64,000 bases of DNA from Oscillospiraceae bacterium (GTDB taxonomy: Bacteria > Bacillota > Clostridia > Oscillospirales > WRJC01). The notes beneath the pieces are model-generated. The model worked only from the letters and a program-made list of their open reading frames with translations. It made no database searches and was not told the DNA's origin. Position numbers and translations under genes: made by a program. Location: assembly GCA_009783265.1 (NCBI GenBank), contig WRHM01000003.1, forward strand, positions 62,001-126,000, in the 5' to 3' direction. Shown piece by piece: positions 53,572 through 63,048 of this stretch. The number at the start of each line of letters is the position of its first letter. Positions within the stretch are counted from its first letter, which is position 1.

Positions 53572-53598
53572 ACCGCACATGGGATTATTTTGTGCGGT
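53572..53598 (+). terminator. Riboswitch-controlled terminator
   Basis: The stem ACCGCACA / TGTGCGGT is followed by GATTTTATTT, between the TPP aptamer and thiT. A nearby AGGACGATCTGTCCT hairpin (from about 53549) may be part of the switch. Confidence 0.75.
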
Positions 53599-53636
53599 GA
53601 TTTTATTTATTAAAAATTTAAGGATGGTGCTTTTTT

Positions 53637-54254
53637 ATGCAAAATCAAAAAAATCTAAAAATTTTAGTCGAGTGCGCGGTAATGGTTGCGTTGGCAACTG
53701 TTTTATCTATTTTTAAAATCTATGAAGCCCCCCTCGGCGGCTCGGTGACTTTGTTCAGTATGGTCCCGTTAATTATAATCGGACTCAGGCACGGACCTTT
53801 CTGGGGGCTTAGCACGGCGTTTGTTTATTCTTTTACGCATTTTTTATTTGACGCGTCTAAATTATCGGGCTGGGGCGTTGCCGGAGCCAAAAACATGCTG
53901 CTCTGTATATTTCTCGATTATATTATTGCGTTTACAGTTCTCGGATTAACTGGATTTTTTAAGCCTTTGGCTATTAAAACTAAATCACGCGGGAAAAAAA
54001 TTATTTTTACGTCAATCGCGACGCTTTTCGTCTGTATTTTAAGATATATATCTCATGTCGTCGTCGGAATAATCGTATGGTACGCGATAACAAAAGCGGG
54101 CAACTGGAACGAATATGTCCATACTGTGGGCGCATGGATGTATTCTATAGTGTATAACCTGCAATATATGCTTCCCGAATCAATTATAACTCTCGTCGCC
54201 GCTCCTGCCGTTGTCACGGTATTATCTGTTATAAATAAACAAAAAGAAACATGA
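53637..54254 (+). CDS. thiT: Thiamine transporter ThiT (ECF S component)
   Basis: This 205-residue membrane protein has about six hydrophobic segments. ThiT hallmarks include GGSVTLFSMVPLIIIGLRHG and GAKNMLLCIFLDYIIAF. It binds thiamine and works with a shared ECF module (EcfA1A2T), which is not encoded here. The TPP riboswitch upstream confirms the vitamin assignment. Confidence 0.95.
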   Translation: MQNQKNLKILVECAVMVALATVLSIFKIYEAPLGGSVTLFSMVPLIIIGLRHGPFWGLSTAFVYSFTHFLFDASKLSGWGVAGAKNMLLCIFLDYIIAFTVLGLTGFFKPLAIKTKSRGKKIIFTSIATLFVCILRYISHVVVGIIVWYAITKAGNWNEYVHTVGAWMYSIVYNLQYMLPESIITLVAAPAVVTVLSVINKQKET

Positions 54255-54299
54255 TTTATAAAAATTAAATTAATTCAATTAATAATTGCATTTAAAAAA

Positions 54300-54326
54300 T
54301 TCAAGCAACGCTTGCTTGAATTTTTT
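54300..54326 (+). terminator. Rho-independent terminator of thiT
   Basis: A perfect 9-bp stem TTCAAGCAA / TTGCTTGAA with a CGC loop is followed by TTTTTT. Confidence 0.85.
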
Positions 54327-54395
54327 ATTCTAACATGATATAATTTTATTATCGTTTTACAAAAATCGGAAATCATGAAAAGGAGCCTGAATTTT

Positions 54396-56261
54396 ATGCT
54401 GTTAGGAAAGAAAAAATATAATTATATGACTATGCTGATTATATATTTTAAAATGGTTCCCGCAGCGGTTATAATAAAATTTATAAAAAATATTATCGTT
54501 TCGGTTTTGCCGACGGTTAATATAATCATGATCGCAAAATTTATTGACTCAGCTGTTGCGGCAGTCAATAAAACAGGCGAAGTAAACGCAATATTTCCGC
54601 CGTTATTTATAATTATAACGATTATGCTCGTTAATTATTACATAGAAATACTTATAGGAATGCTAAACACACGCGCGGGAAATAAAATAAAAAAGATCGT
54701 TCAGCCCGCGATGGCCGAAAAAAAAGCATCTGTCAAATTCAGATATTACGAAAATCAGGAAAACGTCGATATAATAAACAGGGCTATGTGGCATTTCGAA
54801 ATGAATATACAGGGGTTTTTTGATCAGGTTTTCGGCGCGTGGAATCTTGTAGCGCAGATAATAGGCTTTGTAATTATTCTGGGATTGCAACTATGGTGGG
54901 CTTCGATTGTTTTTACCGTGACGTGCGTGCCGTCTTTTATCATAGCGTATAAATTCGGGAAAAAGCAATATGACGTTGATAAAGAAATGACGAAAATCGA
55001 CAGGAAAGTCGGGTATATTTTCGGTATCTTAACCGGCAGGGACACCATAGAAGAACGTTATATTTACGGTTATACAAAAAGAATGAACAAAGAATACAGG
55101 GATAAATATGAGTTTGCGAGAATTGCGCGCAAAAACATGGACAGAAAAAGATGGATTGTTATGAAACTGACGGGGAATCTCGCGTTTATCAGCGGCGTAA
55201 TCGTTATCGCTTTATTAATTCCCTCGGCTATATTCCCCGACGCGAGCGGGGCAGTCAGATTATCTATCGGCATGTTTACGGCTCTTGTAAATGCGATTTT
55301 TGGATTGAGCTGGCAGATGTCATGGAATGTGTCGAATTTTATATCTGATTTTAAATATAAACTTGAATATCTCAAAGATTTAAACAAATTTCTTGAATTC
55401 GAAGAGGACGAAAACGCCGCCTGCCTGCCCGATGCAAATATTCCGGAATTAAAATCAATAGAGTTTAAAAACATAAGTTTTAAATATCCAGGAACCGAGC
55501 CGTATATATTAAAAAATTTCAACGCAAAATTAGCTTCAGGCAGGCATTATGCTATTGTCGGGGTAAACGGTGCGGGAAAAACTACTCTGACTAAATTAAT
55601 TACAGGACTTTATACAGAATACGACGGCGAAATATTAATCAACGGCAAAGATTTAAAAGAATACACGCAAGCCGAAATAAAAGCCCTTTCTGCCGTTGTA
55701 TATCAGGATTTTTGCCATTATCCTCTTGATTTTTATAATAATATCGCAATCGGCAATGCAAACGATATGCAAAACCGCGAAAAAGTCGAAAATGCCGTAG
55801 ATATAATCGGCTTGTCCGAGGCTGTCGATAAACTGCCGAAAAAATACGAGACGCCAATTACGAAAGTAAAAGAGGACGGCGTTGATTTATCCGGCGGCGA
55901 GTGGCAGAGGGTCGCACTTGCGAGGCTCATCGTGAATCCCGCTCCGCTTAAAATATTAGACGAACCAACTGCTGCCCTCGACCCGATTTCAGAGAGCAAA
56001 GTTTATGAGCAGTTCGGCGAGATAGTCAACCAGAATCACGTAAATAAATCCAACAATATAACTATTTTTATCAGTCACAGATTAGGCTCGACAAAACTTG
56101 CCGACGAGATTATTGTTATATCTGACGGCATAGCGGCAGAGACCGGAACGTTTGACGAGCTTATACAAAAAAACGGCATATATGCCGAAATGTTCGAGAG
56201 CCAGTCAGAATGGTATAAAGACGCGAATAAACAGGAAAGCGGGGTCGAAATTTATGCCTGA
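54396..56261 (+). CDS. ABC exporter half-transporter (subunit 1 of a pair)
   Basis: The 621 residues combine a six-helix membrane domain (to about 330) and an ATPase domain: Walker A GVNGAGKTTL, signature LSGGEWQRVA, Walker B LKILDEPTAALDP and H-loop ISHRLG. It exports an unknown compound, probably as a heterodimer with the overlapping next gene. The ATG at 54396 is favoured because AGGAG (54381-54385) is 10 nt away; an upstream ATG at 54375 lies before the site. Confidence 0.92.
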   Translation: MLLGKKKYNYMTMLIIYFKMVPAAVIIKFIKNIIVSVLPTVNIIMIAKFIDSAVAAVNKTGEVNAIFPPLFIIITIMLVNYYIEILIGMLNTRAGNKIKKIVQPAMAEKKASVKFRYYENQENVDIINRAMWHFEMNIQGFFDQVFGAWNLVAQIIGFVIILGLQLWWASIVFTVTCVPSFIIAYKFGKKQYDVDKEMTKIDRKVGYIFGILTGRDTIEERYIYGYTKRMNKEYRDKYEFARIARKNMDRKRWIVMKLTGNLAFISGVIVIALLIPSAIFPDASGAVRLSIGMFTALVNAIFGLSWQMSWNVSNFISDFKYKLEYLKDLNKFLEFEEDENAACLPDANIPELKSIEFKNISFKYPGTEPYILKNFNAKLASGRHYAIVGVNGAGKTTLTKLITGLYTEYDGEILINGKDLKEYTQAEIKALSAVVYQDFCHYPLDFYNNIAIGNANDMQNREKVENAVDIIGLSEAVDKLPKKYETPITKVKEDGVDLSGGEWQRVALARLIVNPAPLKILDEPTAALDPISESKVYEQFGEIVNQNHVNKSNNITIFISHRLGSTKLADEIIVISDGIAAETGTFDELIQKNGIYAEMFESQSEWYKDANKQESGVEIYA

Positions 56262-58107
56262 AGAAAACATAACAACCGACGAAAAAGAAAATAAAGAAAA
56301 TAAAGTCAAAGATAAAAAAGAAAAAGACCCTATAAATTTATTTTACATGGCAAAAAAAATATTTCCTATGGTTTTTAAAGCCAAGCCTTCTTATTGTTTA
56401 GTAAATCAGTCGCTTTCTATAATTCACGGAATGTCGCACGGAGCAAACGTCATGGTCGCGCAAATATTTTTTGATTCTGTATACAGAGCGTCAACCGGAG
56501 ACAACACAGTTACAAACGTTATAATTGCGCTTATATTTTTTATTGCGTGCAGACTTGCAAGCGATATTTTAAACGCAGTACATAATTTTACGACTAATGT
56601 GCACTGGCATAGAGCGATGGGGTTTATGAATTCTGAAATAAACAAAAAATCCGCCCTAATCGATCCTGTGGAATACGAAAATCCCAAGCGTCTCGACGAT
56701 ATAAACAAAGCCGCGAACGGAGCGGGTTCGGCAGTTCACCTTGTCTTTATATTATCGACGGTTATAACTTTTTATCTGCCATATTTTATATTTATGGGAT
56801 TTTACCTGACCAGTCTTAAACCAATGCTTATATTGTGCCTGCTGTTTGTTTTTATACCAGTGCTCACCGCTCAGATCCTGCGTTCGTCGGTTTTTTCGAA
56901 ACTCGAAGACAAAGCCGCGCCTATCCGTCGCGAATTTGACGCTTATCAAGATGCTACGGCCGGGAAAAATTTTTATAAAGAAACAAGAAATCTCGGTTCT
57001 TTCAAGTATTTGAAAAATCTTCTTATCGATACGATAAATTCGCTAAACTCCGCGGTTTGGAGCGCAAATAAAAGAAGCTCGTTAATAGATTTCGGGTTTA
57101 ACACGCTTTCTCTTTTGGGTTACGGCGGGATATTATTCTTACTTGTTAAATATTTACTTGCCGGAGAAATTTCAGTCGGAGCGTTTGCTGCGGTTTATAA
57201 TTCTATCGGCATGCTGTTCGGCGTCATGAATGAAATGATAAGCGGACACTTAGGACATCTCGCGAACAATTTCGGGCAGATACGCAATTTTCTCAGGTTT
57301 TTGGATATACCGTCAGATGCCAGATCGGATTTGGCTATAAGTAAAAAAGACGGTGTAATTATTGAAAACGCAAGCTTTAAATACCCAAACGCTGAAAAAG
57401 AATCGCTAAAAAATATAAATCTCGTTATAAATCCCGGCGAAACAATCGCGATAGTCGGCGAAAACGGCGCAGGGAAAACAACTCTTGTAAAACTTCTCAC
57501 AGGATTATACAAGCCTACTGAAGGCAGCGTAAAGATCGGCGAAACAGACGTAAATACTATAAGCTACAAATCGCTATTTGAGAGTGTCTCAGGGGTTTTC
57601 CAGAATTACCAGAGATATGCGCTGACTTTAAAAGAAAACATACAGATAGCCGATTTTTCAACCGAAGAAAATACCGGCAGTCAAACCAAAGTAGATAAAA
57701 TTCTTGAAGAAAATAATATCGACAAAAACAATACAGATATATTCCCTAATTCTCTTGACACAATGCTGTCCCGTGAATTCGACGGCGTGGATTTATCAGG
57801 CGGACAGTGGCAGAGGATCGCGATCGCGCGAGGGTTTTACAGGGACAGCGACATAATAGTCTTAGACGAGCCAACCGCTTCAATCGACCCGATAGAAGAA
57901 AGCGCGATATACAAAAAATTCGTAGAAATCGCAAAAGCAAAAACCGCTGTTATAGTTACCCACCGAATGGGTTCGGCGAAAATCGCCGAGCGCATAGTCG
58001 TGATGAAAGACGGCGAAATAGCTGAAATCGGCAGTCACGACGAACTTGTGCAAAAAGGCGGGGCTTACGCGGATATGTATGACGCTCAAGCCGGCTGGTA
58101 CAATTAA
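56254..58107 (+). CDS. ABC exporter half-transporter (subunit 2 of a pair)
   Basis: The protein has 617 residues: a Lys/Glu-rich N-terminal extension (about 1-30), a six-helix membrane domain, and an ATPase with GENGAGKTTL, LSGGQWQRIA, Walker B IIVLDEPTASIDP and H-loop VTHRMG. Both subunits retain the catalytic glutamate after Walker B, so neither looks degenerate. Its start overlaps the upstream stop by 8 nt (ATGCCTGA), evidence of coupled translation and a heterodimer. Confidence 0.92.
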   Translation: MPEENITTDEKENKENKVKDKKEKDPINLFYMAKKIFPMVFKAKPSYCLVNQSLSIIHGMSHGANVMVAQIFFDSVYRASTGDNTVTNVIIALIFFIACRLASDILNAVHNFTTNVHWHRAMGFMNSEINKKSALIDPVEYENPKRLDDINKAANGAGSAVHLVFILSTVITFYLPYFIFMGFYLTSLKPMLILCLLFVFIPVLTAQILRSSVFSKLEDKAAPIRREFDAYQDATAGKNFYKETRNLGSFKYLKNLLIDTINSLNSAVWSANKRSSLIDFGFNTLSLLGYGGILFLLVKYLLAGEISVGAFAAVYNSIGMLFGVMNEMISGHLGHLANNFGQIRNFLRFLDIPSDARSDLAISKKDGVIIENASFKYPNAEKESLKNINLVINPGETIAIVGENGAGKTTLVKLLTGLYKPTEGSVKIGETDVNTISYKSLFESVSGVFQNYQRYALTLKENIQIADFSTEENTGSQTKVDKILEENNIDKNNTDIFPNSLDTMLSREFDGVDLSGGQWQRIAIARGFYRDSDIIVLDEPTASIDPIEESAIYKKFVEIAKAKTAVIVTHRMGSAKIAERIVVMKDGEIAEIGSHDELVQKGGAYADMYDAQAGWYN

Positions 58108-58153
58108 TATTTGCAGGCGGCCACAGTTGCTTTTACAACAATGCCTCAGCTTC

Positions 58154-58261
58154 GCACGCTCTTGAAAATGGGGAGGGGGATTTCTTAAAGGGGGGACGGA
58201 TGGTTCCCTCCTTTAAGTCAATTTTTTTGCTGCTTTTTTGTTTGACGACAAAAAAGCAGAT
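58154..58261 (+). repeat. Copy A of a 108-bp inverted repeat
   Basis: This copy is nearly identical to the inverse complement of 61563-61670. It starts with GCACGCTCTTGAAAATGGGG. It contains two hairpins: AAAGGGGGG with TCCCTCCTTT, and GCTTTTTTG with CAAAAAAGC. The inner end codes for the last 16 codons of the DUF3298 gene on the minus strand. Confidence 0.9.
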
Positions 58262-58956
58262 ATAACTTTTTCAGGCAATTCAAAAGAAATAATTCCGCTC
58301 TCAACCGGAGCTATCGTATTTTGGGGAAAGAAAAAAGAATATCCGTTTTCACTCAGATAAAAATTTTTAACGTTTAAATATCTGTAGACTGACGGCATAT
58401 CAGATATTATATAATATTCTTGCCTTCTTTCAATTTGATTTTTCATAGTATCGCATATACATCTGCATATTTTATTTTTAACCGGACGGGTAAATTTTAT
58501 AAATCTCTCCGGAGAAAGAAGTTCCCCGCCGTCTAATTTCCAGATGTGCGTTTTTCTTACGGTATTTCCGCGTCCTTTACCTACATATATATTTATATCT
58601 AAATATATTCCTAATAAATCTTGCTTATTATATGTAATCTCAAAAGTTATGACTGCACCAAACGGTTTAAATTTATTATTGTAATTATTATCTGAATTAT
58701 TTTTATACGCCGTAAATTCAACCGCCGCGTTTTTATATAATTTTTTTTCACAGAAGTTTATAAAATTTTTAATGACTGCTCCGTAAAAATTATTTATTTT
58801 ATTTTCGGATTTTTGATATAACACAGACGGCAAAATTTTTATATCGGGATATTTTATGTTTATCTGTAAAACGTCGGCATCTTTAAACTTCAAAGTCTTT
58901 TTTATATATTCTGGCGCAACTGTTACCGTTTTTATATTTTCCTTTGTTATTTCCAT
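58213..58956 (-). CDS. DUF3298 domain protein
   Basis: The protein has 247 residues, and the C-terminal third fits DUF3298 as in RsiV-like proteins (GYSFFFPQNTIAPVESGIIS). There is no signal peptide or membrane segment, so it differs from anchored RsiV anti-sigma factors. Many members bind lysozyme or carbohydrate. GGAGG precedes the ATG. The last 15 residues (about AFLSSNKKAAKKLT) and the stop are encoded by the 108-bp repeat, so the original C-terminus was probably replaced. Confidence 0.7.
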   Translation of the reverse strand: MEITKENIKTVTVAPEYIKKTLKFKDADVLQINIKYPDIKILPSVLYQKSENKINNFYGAVIKNFINFCEKKLYKNAAVEFTAYKNNSDNNYNNKFKPFGAVITFEITYNKQDLLGIYLDINIYVGKGRGNTVRKTHIWKLDGGELLSPERFIKFTRPVKNKICRCICDTMKNQIERRQEYYIISDMPSVYRYLNVKNFYLSENGYSFFFPQNTIAPVESGIISFELPEKVISAFLSSNKKAAKKLT

Positions 58957-59027
58957 TAAAAAATACCTCCAAAAAAATCATATATTTTATATTATTTATC
59001 TATAATATTTATTGTATGTAAAAAATA

Positions 59028-59055
59028 AAAAAGGCGATATAATAATCGCCTTTTT
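59028..59055 (-). terminator. Terminator of the Cys-rich zinc-ribbon gene
   Basis: The stem AAAAAGGCGAT / ATCGCCTTTTT has a short AT loop, 22 nt beyond the stop at 59077. Confidence 0.8.
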
Positions 59056-59076
59056 ATTTGCGCTTTTAAACTTTAT

Positions 59077-59604
59077 TTATTCTTCAGGTGTACAATCGCA
59101 TGAATCCCCTGAATCCCCACAACAGCAATCATCTGCATCTGAAGTTTCGGCTTCTTCTTCGCAATCGCATTCTGCTTCTTCTGCATCTTCAGAGCAGCAA
59201 CAACAACAATCTTCATCGCTTTCGTCTTCATCAATAATTTCAGGTTGTTTCGAACCGCATGAATAACAGTAATTAACCGATCTGCCCAATATTACGCCGC
59301 AATCGACACAATATTTTTTGTTTTGAATCGCCGCAACTTTCGATTTTTGAATTATTATCGAATTTTCGATTTCATCGATGCATTTACAAAAATCCAAAAT
59401 TTCATCTACTGCGCTTTCCGGGGAAATTTTATAAGTATTATACACTATTTTGCCAATCTCTTTAAAAAAACTGTCGCGTTTTACTTCGTCGAATTTTATA
59501 TTTAAAGAAGTTTTTGTAAGTTCTACAACATTACCCGAAGCCTTTATTGCTTTTTTTGCCGTTTCGTTTACTACTTTGCCTAAGTTATCCAAAAAATCGT
59601 TCAT
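59077..59604 (-). CDS. Zinc-ribbon protein with Cys-rich acidic tail
   Basis: The protein has 175 residues: a helical N-terminal part (about 1-95, coiled-coil propensity) and a zinc ribbon (CVDCG...CYSCGSKQPE, about 98-120). Its tail (130-175) has five consecutive Cys, then C-D-C, three Cys and C-D-C in an Asp/Glu background. The tail could bind soft metals or form disulfides, which is an inference. Short zinc-ribbon proteins with a similar N-terminus are common in Clostridia, without assigned function. GGAGG precedes the ATG, and a good SigA promoter lies at 59752-59780. Confidence 0.7.
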   Translation of the reverse strand: MNDFLDNLGKVVNETAKKAIKASGNVVELTKTSLNIKFDEVKRDSFFKEIGKIVYNTYKISPESAVDEILDFCKCIDEIENSIIIQKSKVAAIQNKKYCVDCGVILGRSVNYCYSCGSKQPEIIDEDESDEDCCCCCSEDAEEAECDCEEEAETSDADDCCCGDSGDSCDCTPEE

Positions 59605-59751
59605 AAATAATATACCTCCAATATTAATATTAATTAAAAATTTTTATAGTTTTCGTTTGACTTTAACTTTAAAAATATAATACCCTTAAAACGTCCGTCT
59701 AATTCAAATAATATTCAGGATGCGCACGCCCGATACTATTCGTCATATAAT

Positions 59752-59780
59752 ATTATACAGCATAAATATATTTTTGTCAA
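59752..59780 (-). promoter_or_regulatory. SigA promoter of the Cys-rich zinc-ribbon gene
   Basis: On the minus strand, TTGACA (59780-59775) and TATAAT (59757-59752) are separated by 17 bp. Confidence 0.8.
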
Positions 59781-59809
59781 GAGTTTTTTCAAAAATAAAA
59801 AATTTTTTT

Positions 59810-60631
59810 TTAATTCAAGATTTTTCTGACTATATCCGAATTTATTTTAATCTGGTCGATATATTTCTGGAACATGCCGACTACGACAACATCAATATCT
59901 TTTATATTTGCGAAAGTCTCTTCAAACGCGTCTTTGACCTGTTCCGGGTTTTGACAGAGTCTGCCCGCGCCTAAAATTTTAAATGCGTGGCATTGCTTAG
60001 AAACAGATTTTATCGTTTTGTACATTAATTCGCGGTCTTCCCGGTAAAACGGCTCGCCGTTTTCCATTTTGCCCGTAACGGCCGAACTTACCCTGTCTAT
60101 CCTGCTGAGATTATACAGGCATGTCATGTAATAATCTACATCAAAGTTATGTTCTTCCGAATATTCTACAACTTGCGGCATGTGAGTGCATAATCCTACA
60201 GATACGCCTGTGTCGCGGATTATTTTTAGGCGGTCTTTTAATTCATTATACTTTTTTTCTTTAAAAAGCGCGTCTGTAACCGTTCCGTGAAGATATATCG
60301 CCACGGGTTTCAATTTCATAATCTGATCGATATTGCCTTTAAAATAAATCATTTCAGGGGCAGTCTGCGCTATCCATTGCAATTTGCCGCCTTCGTTTCG
60401 ATATTCCCGTATAATCCTGAAAATATGCTTGTCCCCGCGCAGAGCCATTGTGTTAATGCCGCATTCTTCTGAGCGAAACAACGCTTTTTTTATGTTTTCA
60501 GCCGTATAATAATCTTCCATTTCGTTGTCGGCTTCGGGGGACAAATGCGATGTTCCGCTGAATATATTGCCGCCAATTATAAGCTGGCTGATATTTGCGT
60601 TTGACCCGCTTAGTTTTACTGTGTTTAGCAT
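59810..60631 (-). CDS. Aldo/keto reductase-like TIM barrel protein
   Basis: The 273 residues show an (alpha/beta)8 pattern with family-like strands LIIGGNIFSG, INTMALRGD, VAIYLHG, VSVGLCTH and a final KILGAGRLCQ. It resembles proteins annotated as aldo/keto reductase-related, but the usual catalytic Asp-Tyr-Lys-His set is not obvious. The function is unknown. It starts 7 nt after the SpoU methyltransferase gene, with AAAGGAT upstream, so the two form an operon. Confidence 0.6.
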   Translation of the reverse strand: MLNTVKLSGSNANISQLIIGGNIFSGTSHLSPEADNEMEDYYTAENIKKALFRSEECGINTMALRGDKHIFRIIREYRNEGGKLQWIAQTAPEMIYFKGNIDQIMKLKPVAIYLHGTVTDALFKEKKYNELKDRLKIIRDTGVSVGLCTHMPQVVEYSEEHNFDVDYYMTCLYNLSRIDRVSSAVTGKMENGEPFYREDRELMYKTIKSVSKQCHAFKILGAGRLCQNPEQVKDAFEETFANIKDIDVVVVGMFQKYIDQIKINSDIVRKILN

Positions 60632-60637
60632 AATATT

Positions 60638-61531
60638 TTATCCTTTCACTCTGTTTTTTTGTTTATATATCTCATACAATAATATCGAAGCCGCACAGGA
60701 TACATTCAGCGACGACGCTGACGAACTATCGCTCATGGGGATTCTGATTAAATTATCGCATATCTCATAAAAATTATTGCTCATTCCCATTGTTTCGTTG
60801 CCGATTACGACAATTACCGGAATATTATTATTTAAAAAAGTTTCGTGATCTAAAATTTTAGAAGGCTTAGATATTTTCGCGCTTGTCCCGCTTATTTGCA
60901 ATCCCGGAAAAATAGATTTTTGATTTTCAATCCATTGAGCGATTTCTTTAAAAGACGGCTCGATTATTATTTTTTGTTTAAAGAGAGAACCCATTGAAGC
61001 GCGTATTGTTTCGCAGTCGTATAAATCAACTCCGTGTCCCGTTATAATTAACGCATCAATTCCGAAACTGTCGCAAGATCTAATTATTGTCCCGAGATTG
61101 CCTTTGTTTGACGGCCGGTCGAAAATTAGAACAGAAGAAGATTTGTTTAATTTTAAATCCTGAATATTTTCTTGTTTTATTTTTACTGTTATAATAATTT
61201 CAGACGGGCTTTCTTTATCTTCTTTATCGCTTAATTTATGCAATAATTCTTTTTTTATGATATATATTTTTTTGTTTTTGTTATTTTTATTATTTGAAAT
61301 ATTTGAAGTGTATTTTGATATTATACTTTCAGCCCAATCCGAAAGTTTTATTTCGTCTGAAAAAATCAGGGAGTTTATCTCCCAGTTGTTTTCGGAAGCA
61401 AATGCTTCGTTTATATTCCTAACTCCCTCGGCGAAAAATTCGCCGTTTGCGTATCTTTTTGTCCTGTTTTTTTTCAGCGTTTCAAAATACTGATAATTAT
61501 TGTTTTCGTTTTTTATATAAATTTTTTCCAT
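60638..61531 (-). CDS. TrmH/SpoU family RNA 2'-O-methyltransferase
   Basis: The 297 residues form a trefoil-knot (SPOUT) methyltransferase: motif 1 NKGNLGTIIRSCDSFG, motif 2 VVIGNETMGMS and motif 3 IRIPMSDSSSASSLNVSCAA. The N-terminal 130 residues form a variable substrate-binding domain, here unusually Asn/Lys-rich. It methylates a ribose in rRNA or tRNA; the target is unknown. The ribosome site is weak. Confidence 0.9.
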   Translation of the reverse strand: MEKIYIKNENNNYQYFETLKKNRTKRYANGEFFAEGVRNINEAFASENNWEINSLIFSDEIKLSDWAESIISKYTSNISNNKNNKNKKIYIIKKELLHKLSDKEDKESPSEIIITVKIKQENIQDLKLNKSSSVLIFDRPSNKGNLGTIIRSCDSFGIDALIITGHGVDLYDCETIRASMGSLFKQKIIIEPSFKEIAQWIENQKSIFPGLQISGTSAKISKPSKILDHETFLNNNIPVIVVIGNETMGMSNNFYEICDNLIRIPMSDSSSASSLNVSCAASILLYEIYKQKNRVKG

Positions 61532-61562
61532 AATAATTATAATAACCTTTTATATTTGCGTA

Positions 61563-61670
61563 ATCTGCTTTTTTGTAATCAAACAAAAAAGAAGCAAAAA
61601 AGTTGACTTAAAGGAGGGAACCATCCGTTCCCCCTTTAAGAAATCCCCCTCCCCATTTTCAAGAGCGTGC
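61563..61670 (-). repeat. Copy B of the 108-bp inverted repeat
   Basis: This is the inverse counterpart of 58154-58261, lying in the gene-free stretch 61532-61960. No coding function is visible here. The rest of the gap holds a terminator hairpin at 61700-61742. Confidence 0.9.
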
Positions 61671-61699
61671 TATAATATATATTGAAATTTTCTGAAAAC

Positions 61700-61742
61700 A
61701 AAACTACGGCTGTACATAACATCTATATACAGCCGCCGTTTT
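61700..61742 (-). terminator. Terminator-like hairpin
   Basis: The stem AAAACTACGGCTGTA / TACAGCCGCCGTTTT has two mismatches near its centre and flanking A/T tracts. It may end transcription of the zinc-ribbon gene at 61961. Confidence 0.55.
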
Positions 61743-61960
61743 ATTCTTGCTTAATAATTATAAACTTAAAAATAAGATGCCTATTAAAAATATTATACGT
61801 ATCAAAAACCGGTACCCGAATTTCGTTCGAGGATTGGATAGATATGTTTACGTTTATAAATAATAGATAATAGATCCGGCAAATTATTATAACCGCAACA
61901 TTTTTATAGCATATGCAATAAAACTGTCGGAGGGCTTTATTTTCGAAAGATAAGCAAAAA

Positions 61961-62236
61961 TTAGTTTTGTTTCATTTTTGCGAAACATTCGCTGCAATAA
62001 ACAGGTCTGTCTGAACTGGGCTGGAACGGAACTTTCGCTTCTTGTCCGCAGCTTGCGCATGTTGTAACATGCATTTCTTTTTGGGATTTCCCGGAGTTTT
62101 TTCTTGCGTCGCGGCAATTTTTGCATCTCTGAGGCTCGTTCTGGAATCCTCTTTCAGCATAAAATTCCTGTTCTCCCACAGTAAAAATGAATTCTTGTCC
62201 GCAGTCTTTGCATACGATAGTTTTGTCTTGATACAT
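61961..62236 (-). CDS. Small zinc-binding protein with two CxxC pairs
   Basis: This 91-residue protein of the probable zinc-binding (zf-trcl) type has a pattern of C-x2-C pairs: CKDCGQEF, RCKNC, CASCGQE and YCSECFAKM. The spacing matches the common clostridial family with FYAERGFQNEP. The function is unknown, probably nucleic-acid or protein binding. GAGGT precedes the ATG. Confidence 0.85.
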   Translation of the reverse strand: MYQDKTIVCKDCGQEFIFTVGEQEFYAERGFQNEPQRCKNCRDARKNSGKSQKEMHVTTCASCGQEAKVPFQPSSDRPVYCSECFAKMKQN

Positions 62237-62379
62237 GATAATACCTCGCTTTTGGTTTAAAAAAATTTATTAGCCCAAGGCCGGAATTAAACCGGCATAA
62301 CTGAATATAATTTTAATTATATTCAGTTTTCTTTTGCAAAGCATGGGCACATTATAATTAACAATTATATAATTAATTG

Positions 62380-63048
62380 CTAATATTCTGAAACAAAATA
62401 TTCGGCGTAAGGCTTGAGTTTTGATTTGACGCGGCAGATTGCGTTATCTATTGATTTTACGCTTTTATTAAGCATTCGGGCCATATATTTATAGCTTTTG
62501 TTTTCTACGTACATCATGAAAACTTTTTTTTCAAGCGCTGTGAGTATATTAACATTAATAAAACTAAGAAACGAAGAGAAATCGCTAAAATCAAAATAAC
62601 GGTCATATTTTACAGATTCGTTCTCGCGGATTTCGTCAAACGAAATAAAAGCATAGCCCGAATATTTTTCGGTTTTGCCGTATTTTCTGCACAAAGAAAC
62701 CAGATAATTTTTTATGCATATATTCGCGTATGTCGAAAACTTCACGTCTTTCATGAAGTCATAATATTTTGCGGCTTTGTATAAAATTATGCGGCATTCC
62801 TGAAACAAATCTTCTTTGTCCGAATTAAGCGCGGCAAACGCAAACTTAGACGACGAATTTACCGAATAAGAATATATCTTTGAAATATTATAAGATATAA
62901 TATTATTATAACGTTCCGAAAGTACCCTGAAAGCGTCTCCGTTTCCGCTTTTAACTTCTTTTATCAGATATAAATCGCCCTGGTTTATTAATTTGCAATC
63001 CGTTTCCGATGTTTCCTGCGGATATGGCAGACTGTACGCTTTCAACAT
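62380..63048 (-). CDS. Sigma-70 family factor, SigH-like
   Basis: The 222 residues show region 2 (DLFQECRIILYKAAKYYDF, KFSTYANICIKNYL) and a C-terminal region 4 HTH (SYKYMARMLNKSVKSIDNAICRVKSKL). The size and layout fit SigH, the stationary-phase and sporulation-entry sigma factor. Region 2 is, however, divergent, and other alternative sigma factors are possible. The ribosome site is a weak GGGGA. Confidence 0.75.
   Translation of the reverse strand: MLKAYSLPYPQETSETDCKLINQGDLYLIKEVKSGNGDAFRVLSERYNNIISYNISKIYSYSVNSSSKFAFAALNSDKEDLFQECRIILYKAAKYYDFMKDVKFSTYANICIKNYLVSLCRKYGKTEKYSGYAFISFDEIRENESVKYDRYFDFSDFSSFLSFINVNILTALEKKVFMMYVENKSYKYMARMLNKSVKSIDNAICRVKSKLKPYAEYFVSEY

Noticed and set aside
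61682-61870. 62-codon plus-strand frame after the inverted repeat
   Set aside because: It has no ribosome site, crosses a terminator hairpin and has no family resemblance.
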